35,840 nucleotides of DNA, taken from positions 1 through 35,840 of the forward strand of contig CAZDBA010000030.1 in assembly GCA_964503615.1 (NCBI GenBank), in the 5' to 3' direction. Of the stretch, positions 31,724 to 35,840 are shown piece by piece. The position numbers and the translations under genes were made by a program. Positions within the stretch are counted from its first letter, which is position 1. Each line of letters begins with the position of its first letter. The DNA is from CAZDBA01 sp964503615. Lineage in GTDB: Bacteria > Planctomycetota > Planctomycetia > Pirellulales > Pirellulaceae. Under the pieces are notes generated by a model. The model searched no databases. It was not told the origin of the DNA and saw only the letters and a list, made by a program, of their open reading frames with translations.

Positions 31724-34471
31724 TTATGCTTCGATCACGATCGAGTTAGAAAGGCTGGATATAATTTTGAGATGTGTTGCGCAGTCCTTCCGACTACTTT
31801 CTTTCGCCGCCAGCTCTAAAGCCAACGCAGGATCAAAGAACTCTCGGAATCCGCATGTGCCTCCCGCTCCCTTGAGCCAATGAGCACTATAGGCGAGTTG
31901 AATAAAGTCCTCTTCTTGCAACTGGGTATTCATTTCCTTCAGTTTTTCAGAGAGCTTTTCGGAGAACTGAACAACAATTTCACGAAATTCCGGCTCGTCC
32001 ACTGGAAGGCAGGAATAGATTGAGTTGGTTTGAGGTGTCACTGCTTTTTTCTTTGAAGGAGATGGCGCAGGTTCGGTTTTTTGAATTTTTCTATCAGGTA
32101 ATTCGTTTGTAAACTCAGTAGCTGCCTTCAAGAAGTCTCTCATCTTGTCTTCCATTTCTTCAGGGGCACTTTTCTTAACGGCAGAAAGCAAATTGGTTAG
32201 TGGAACACTGATTGTTTTAAAGCCAGCTCGTCGGCTTTTGTTCAGCAATTCACTGGCGTGTTTTTCGATCACATCGAACTGCTGGAGCTCCCAAACAGAT
32301 TCAATGCCAACCAGAAATTCCTGAAGTTCCAGTTTGAACTCAGTTTTGGACATAGATGTAGATGTATCTTGTGCTACTCGAGTTTTTCCCTGCGAAGCCA
32401 GTTTTGCCTCCAGCAGGACCAGCAGATCGTCCATATCGACTGGCTTAGGTAGAAAGCCGTCACAGCCAGCTTTCTCGCATTCTTCCTGGTCGCCTTTCAT
32501 TGCGTTGGCAGTCAACGCGATGATCGAACGCGTGTATCCGTTCTCGCGCAAACGGCGTGTCGAACCGTATCCATCGAGCACAGGCATTTGCATATCCATG
32601 AGAACGATGTCGTAATGATTGGCAATCGCTTTTTCAAAACCGATTAGTCCGTTCTCAGCTTCCTCTACATTGCAGCCCGCTCTTTCAAGAATCAGGCGGA
32701 GCAAACGACGGTTTGATTGCCCGTCGTCAACAATGAGAATGCTACAAGCAGGTAGTTGCATGATTTTCTGAGAAGTCTTACTTTCTCTGGTGGAACTTGC
32801 TGCAAATTCTGGTTCGGTAAGTAGTTGTTTGCCAGTCAGGTCGCCAAGTTCGATTGAAAATGAGAACGTACTGCCCTTGCCTTCGGTACTGGCAACTTCC
32901 AAAGTTCCCCCAAGTGCTTCGACGAAACGTTTTGAAATCGCCAGACCAAGTCCGGTTCCACCAAACTTGCGAGTTACCGATGAATCAGCTTGGACAAACG
33001 GATCAAAAATACGTTTCAGATTCTCCTGATTCATTCCGATTCCGGTGTCGGAAATTTCAAATTTCAAACGTGGTTGACCGTCTTGTTCGATAAGCTCAGT
33101 CGAAACGGTCACGGCACCTTCGGAGGTAAATTTGATGGCGTTTCCAATCAGGTTTGTAAGTACCTGACGAACACGCACGTCATCGGTTTTGATGGAACTC
33201 GGCAATGCCGTTTGGTAATCGACCCGCAGCTCGATACCTTTCTGCTCAGCACGTACACGTAGAATACTTGCAACATCGTTTACAATTTTGAAAGGAGAAA
33301 CCTCAACCGCGTCGATGGTCAGCTTGCCCGCTTCGACCTTTGAAAGGTCCAAAATGTCATTGATCAAGTCCATCAAGTGCGAGCCGCTGGAATGGATCGT
33401 CTCAAGGTACTCTTTCTTTTCTTCATCCGTTGTGGCGAGGTCTCTTTTTAGCCAGTCGGTAAAACCAAGGATCGCATTCATTGGTGTACGGATTTCATGA
33501 CTCATGTTTGCCAGGAATTCCGATTTTGCTTTGTTGGCGTCTTCTGCAGAGTTCTTGCTGTTTTCCAATTCAGTTACGTCTTCGAAACTGATAAAGACGC
33601 CATGTTTCTGTTTTGACTCTGCCAAAACAGGAGAGCAGTTGACTCGAAAAATCCGGTCTGCACCGCCCTTCTCGTTACGCAATCGCAATGGATAGTTTTC
33701 AATTATGCGTCCTTTTTCCATGGATTCGGTCCATGGTAGGGCTGCAACCGCGTTCCCGTCTCGGTCGATCCAGTTGAAAATATCGTCCGGTCGCTTGCCC
33801 ATCAACTCGTCTTGATTTTTGCTCGTTGAGTCTAAAAACGAGGGGTTGGCCAACACGACGCGCCCTCGGGTGTCGAGCACTAGCAGACCCTCAGCCAGAT
33901 TGTCCAATGCGTCGCGAACGCGACTTGGGACTGTTTTTGAAGGGTTCAGCATTGTCAGCATAAACCCAAGGTAGATCAAAAACAGAATCCCTGAACCCGC
34001 ACTGACAAAGACGACAAATCTCGCCCATTTGTCGGTTAACCAACGAGTCCAACTGGAAGTGTTTTCAGGAACAAACGTATATTCAATTTTGCCCCAAGGT
34101 AGCTTGTTGGCGAACAGTCCGATTTCTGCTTTGGAACTTGTGTCCTCGCTGGATTGAGCTTGCTGCCACAATTGTTCGTGTTGAGGCGTTTGAACAGAAA
34201 GTCGTCCCGATTTTGTTCGAATACCAACCGATGCGAATTGTGGGTTGCGTCGAACGGTCTCGAAGATCACGGTTTGCAGATCTTTTGTTTGATTTCTTTG
34301 TATCAGGAGTGTGCTGGTAATCGCGAGCGATTCGCAAAGTTCAGAACGCCCCTTCATCTGTGCGACTTTGCTATTTGGAACCAAGTCCATTACTACTGCC
34401 GCACAGAAAAGCAGCATGAGAATGCCGACAAGTCCAATGGTAAGTCGAATTTTCGTTGTAAGCCAACGCAT
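31724..34471 (-). CDS. Hybrid histidine kinase: sensor, PAS, HisKA, HATPase, receiver, Hpt
   Basis: A 915-residue membrane phosphorelay kinase. Membrane helices at about 8-29 and 153-174 enclose an extracytoplasmic sensor of about 120 residues. Domains then follow in order: PAS (about 183-300), HisKA with His325 in FLANMSHEIRTPMNA, HATPase (N-box near 436-448, IGNAIKF; G boxes DTGIGM and GGTGLGL), receiver (about 575-690, Asp626 in VLMDMQMPVLDG) and a C-terminal Hpt with His864 in AHWLKGAGGTCGF. Between receiver and Hpt (about 710-795) is an extra helical domain that looks like a second, degenerate Hpt. ASELLNKSRRAGF at 739-751 has the spacing of the true Hpt motif, with Ser740 where His should be. 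The gene precedes the HD-GYP regulator in an apparent operon, and the large surface protein lies just upstream. Confidence 0.95.
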   Translation of the reverse strand: MRWLTTKIRLTIGLVGILMLLFCAAVVMDLVPNSKVAQMKGRSELCESLAITSTLLIQRNQTKDLQTVIFETVRRNPQFASVGIRTKSGRLSVQTPQHEQLWQQAQSSEDTSSKAEIGLFANKLPWGKIEYTFVPENTSSWTRWLTDKWARFVVFVSAGSGILFLIYLGFMLTMLNPSKTVPSRVRDALDNLAEGLLVLDTRGRVVLANPSFLDSTSKNQDELMGKRPDDIFNWIDRDGNAVAALPWTESMEKGRIIENYPLRLRNEKGGADRIFRVNCSPVLAESKQKHGVFISFEDVTELENSKNSAEDANKAKSEFLANMSHEIRTPMNAILGFTDWLKRDLATTDEEKKEYLETIHSSGSHLMDLINDILDLSKVEAGKLTIDAVEVSPFKIVNDVASILRVRAEQKGIELRVDYQTALPSSIKTDDVRVRQVLTNLIGNAIKFTSEGAVTVSTELIEQDGQPRLKFEISDTGIGMNQENLKRIFDPFVQADSSVTRKFGGTGLGLAISKRFVEALGGTLEVASTEGKGSTFSFSIELGDLTGKQLLTEPEFAASSTRESKTSQKIMQLPACSILIVDDGQSNRRLLRLILERAGCNVEEAENGLIGFEKAIANHYDIVLMDMQMPVLDGYGSTRRLRENGYTRSIIALTANAMKGDQEECEKAGCDGFLPKPVDMDDLLVLLEAKLASQGKTRVAQDTSTSMSKTEFKLELQEFLVGIESVWELQQFDVIEKHASELLNKSRRAGFKTISVPLTNLLSAVKKSAPEEMEDKMRDFLKAATEFTNELPDRKIQKTEPAPSPSKKKAVTPQTNSIYSCLPVDEPEFREIVVQFSEKLSEKLKEMNTQLQEEDFIQLAYSAHWLKGAGGTCGFREFFDPALALELAAKESSRKDCATHLKIISSLSNSIVIEA

Positions 34472-34572
34472 GGTAATCGCAACAGGAGTTTTTCAATTCG
34501 GATAAACTTCCCTCGCGATTTGGCCTGCCGAAATTCTGCGATGCCCGATCAAATCTGACAATCGGCAGTTTT

Positions 34573-35840
34573 CTAGCTGTCTACCAGTTCGCCGATGGAC
34601 TGATCGTCACTGTCATCGCCGCCTGTGCCGTCTGCCGCTTCCAATACTGCTAAAGGATCCAACATTCGCCACGCAGGAATAGATGACATGAACGTGGTAA
34701 GCAATACGCCGCCACGGACCATCCACGCCAGATAACCAACGGTTAGGAAACTCGTTCCGGCCATAGCTATCGAGGGAACAGTAATGTCGAAATCAACTGC
34801 AAATTGAAACTTGGCTGAATCAAGTTCGTCCAGAAACGCGCTGGCAAAAAGTGTTTCAGTATTGCCAAACGGGTCCGTTTCAAATGCCAAGTGCGAACTC
34901 AACTCGATTGATTCGACATCGCTTGGCAAAAGATAGGTTGAGAATAGCGATTGGTCGCTTAATTCGCTTTCAAACTTGTCCAAATCAAAACGATCTCCAT
35001 TAGCCAAGCGGTTTACACGCTGATTTCCAACGTCGGCATCATTCAAATTGTTGAAGTCGCCAATTTCGTCATCATCGTTATCATCCGACTCGTCGGTACG
35101 AACTGGAAACGGCATTCCTTCAATTTCATCAATGGATGTGGAGTCGGCATCACCAGCCTCGTCGTCTTCAGTTCTTTCTGGAGTGAGAATTACGCCCCCT
35201 TCTATGACCTGGACAACGACTTCCGCTGGTGCGCTAAGACGGCTGTTAGACACGACAGAGTACTGAAAAACTGCGTCGCCTATGAAACCATCGTCTGGAG
35301 TGAATATAATCCTGCCGTTGGTGATGACTACCTCTCCATTTTCTGGTTGAGAGACAATCGTAAAGCCATCGATTTGACTGTCGACATCCCTATCATTGAG
35401 CAAAATGGAATCAGTAATATCCTGCGATGCTCCAGTCAGCGCTTGTGTTACATCGTCATTTGCAATCGGAGCATCGTCTAAAGGATTGACCTCGATCTCG
35501 ACGGTGGCTTGAGATGTTAGCCCACTCGCGTCGATTGCTTCGTAAACGAATTCGGTTTGGAAGATTTCAACTCCAGAATGGGTGTATACGAATGTTCCAT
35601 CGCCTTCCCAAATCAATGCCCCGATGTCAGGACCAGCAACCAGTCGATACGAAACAATGTCGTTATCGGGATCAGAATCGTTGCTGAAGACATTGGCTGA
35701 TATTGAACCACCTTCGTCAACAACGAACTCATCGTTTACAGCAACCGGAGCGTCGTTTTCTGGTGTGACGTTGATCGTGACGTCCGCTCGACTTGTCGAA
35801 TTCCCATCATTGATTTGATAAGTGAAACTGTCAGTGCCAT
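34573..35840 (-). CDS. C-terminal part of a large cadherin-like surface protein (partial, runs off the window)
   Basis: The frame is open from the window edge at 35840 to the TAG at 34573, giving the last 422 residues of a longer protein. The first 200 or so are cadherin/VCBS-like 'tandem-95' repeats, with lines such as FTYQINDGNSTSRADVTINV, NDAPVAVNDEF, FVYEAIDASGLTSQATVEI and DDAPIANDDV. An acidic stretch follows. The C-terminus holds hydrophobic segments (IPSIAMAGTSFLTVGYLAWM and GGVLLTTFMSSIPAW), then a short acidic tail. This anchor-like ending (LAWMVRGGVLL...SSIPAWRMLDPLAVL) recalls one seen in giant cadherin-type proteins of gammaproteobacteria and planctomycetes, from memory. It is same-strand with the hybrid kinase, 101 bases upstream, so the three genes may act together. 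Confidence 0.85.
   Translation of the reverse strand, partial: GTDSFTYQINDGNSTSRADVTINVTPENDAPVAVNDEFVVDEGGSISANVFSNDSDPDNDIVSYRLVAGPDIGALIWEGDGTFVYTHSGVEIFQTEFVYEAIDASGLTSQATVEIEVNPLDDAPIANDDVTQALTGASQDITDSILLNDRDVDSQIDGFTIVSQPENGEVVITNGRIIFTPDDGFIGDAVFQYSVVSNSRLSAPAEVVVQVIEGGVILTPERTEDDEAGDADSTSIDEIEGMPFPVRTDESDDNDDDEIGDFNNLNDADVGNQRVNRLANGDRFDLDKFESELSDQSLFSTYLLPSDVESIELSSHLAFETDPFGNTETLFASAFLDELDSAKFQFAVDFDITVPSIAMAGTSFLTVGYLAWMVRGGVLLTTFMSSIPAWRMLDPLAVLEAADGTGGDDSDDQSIGELVDS

Overview
The window looks like the chromosome of a planctomycete, probably near the Pirellulaceae. This is inferred from the LEPRxLL-type N-terminus of the giant exoprotein, the dockerin-tailed and NPCBM-type secreted proteins, long runs of secreted or membrane coiled-coil proteins of no familiar family, and the BlaR1/BlaI pair. 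No rRNA, tRNA, CRISPR array or intact insertion sequence was found.

Layout. (1) 1-3850: a secreted protein with a hexapeptide repeat, then a decayed region holding the 3' end (domains V-VI) of a group II intron, a small periplasmic coiled-coil protein, and a broken second copy of the tail of the outer-membrane channel gene found at 7673-9616. (2) 3851-13031: an envelope/matrix region with a 1263-residue exoprotein (24 decapeptide repeats, then RTX-type calcium-binding repeats), a NodT/TolC-type outer-membrane channel, a PilZ-membrane-HlyD fusion resembling Alg44, and an Alg8-like glycosyltransferase. The last three could form a minimal machine that polymerises and exports an exopolysaccharide, closed by a strong terminator. 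(3) 13398-24583: seven same-strand genes, mostly overlapping or abutting. They encode a membrane protein, two coiled-coil envelope proteins, an NPCBM-type protein, one HtrA-like protease with an intact triad, and two paralogues that have each lost all three catalytic residues. The second dead paralogue carries two PDZ domains and an alpha/beta-hydrolase-like domain whose nucleophile position also looks altered. (4) 24760-28282: a BlaR1-like M56 metalloprotease and BlaI repressor pair behind a palindromic operator. A degenerate second copy of blaI and its operator lies 1.5 kb away, with a dockerin-type secreted protein between. (5) 28541-35840: an endonuclease/exonuclease/phosphatase-family protein, a tRNA-dihydrouridine synthase, and a signalling group of HD-GYP response regulator, hybrid histidine kinase and the C-terminal end of a large cadherin-like, membrane-anchored surface protein that runs off the window.

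The best candidates for undescribed biology are the active-plus-two-dead HtrA protease operon, the decapeptide-repeat domain (probably a beta-solenoid) in the exoprotein, and the compact Alg8/Alg44/NodT-like module with a degenerate PilZ domain. All assignments come from reading the sequence and from family knowledge; no database search was run.
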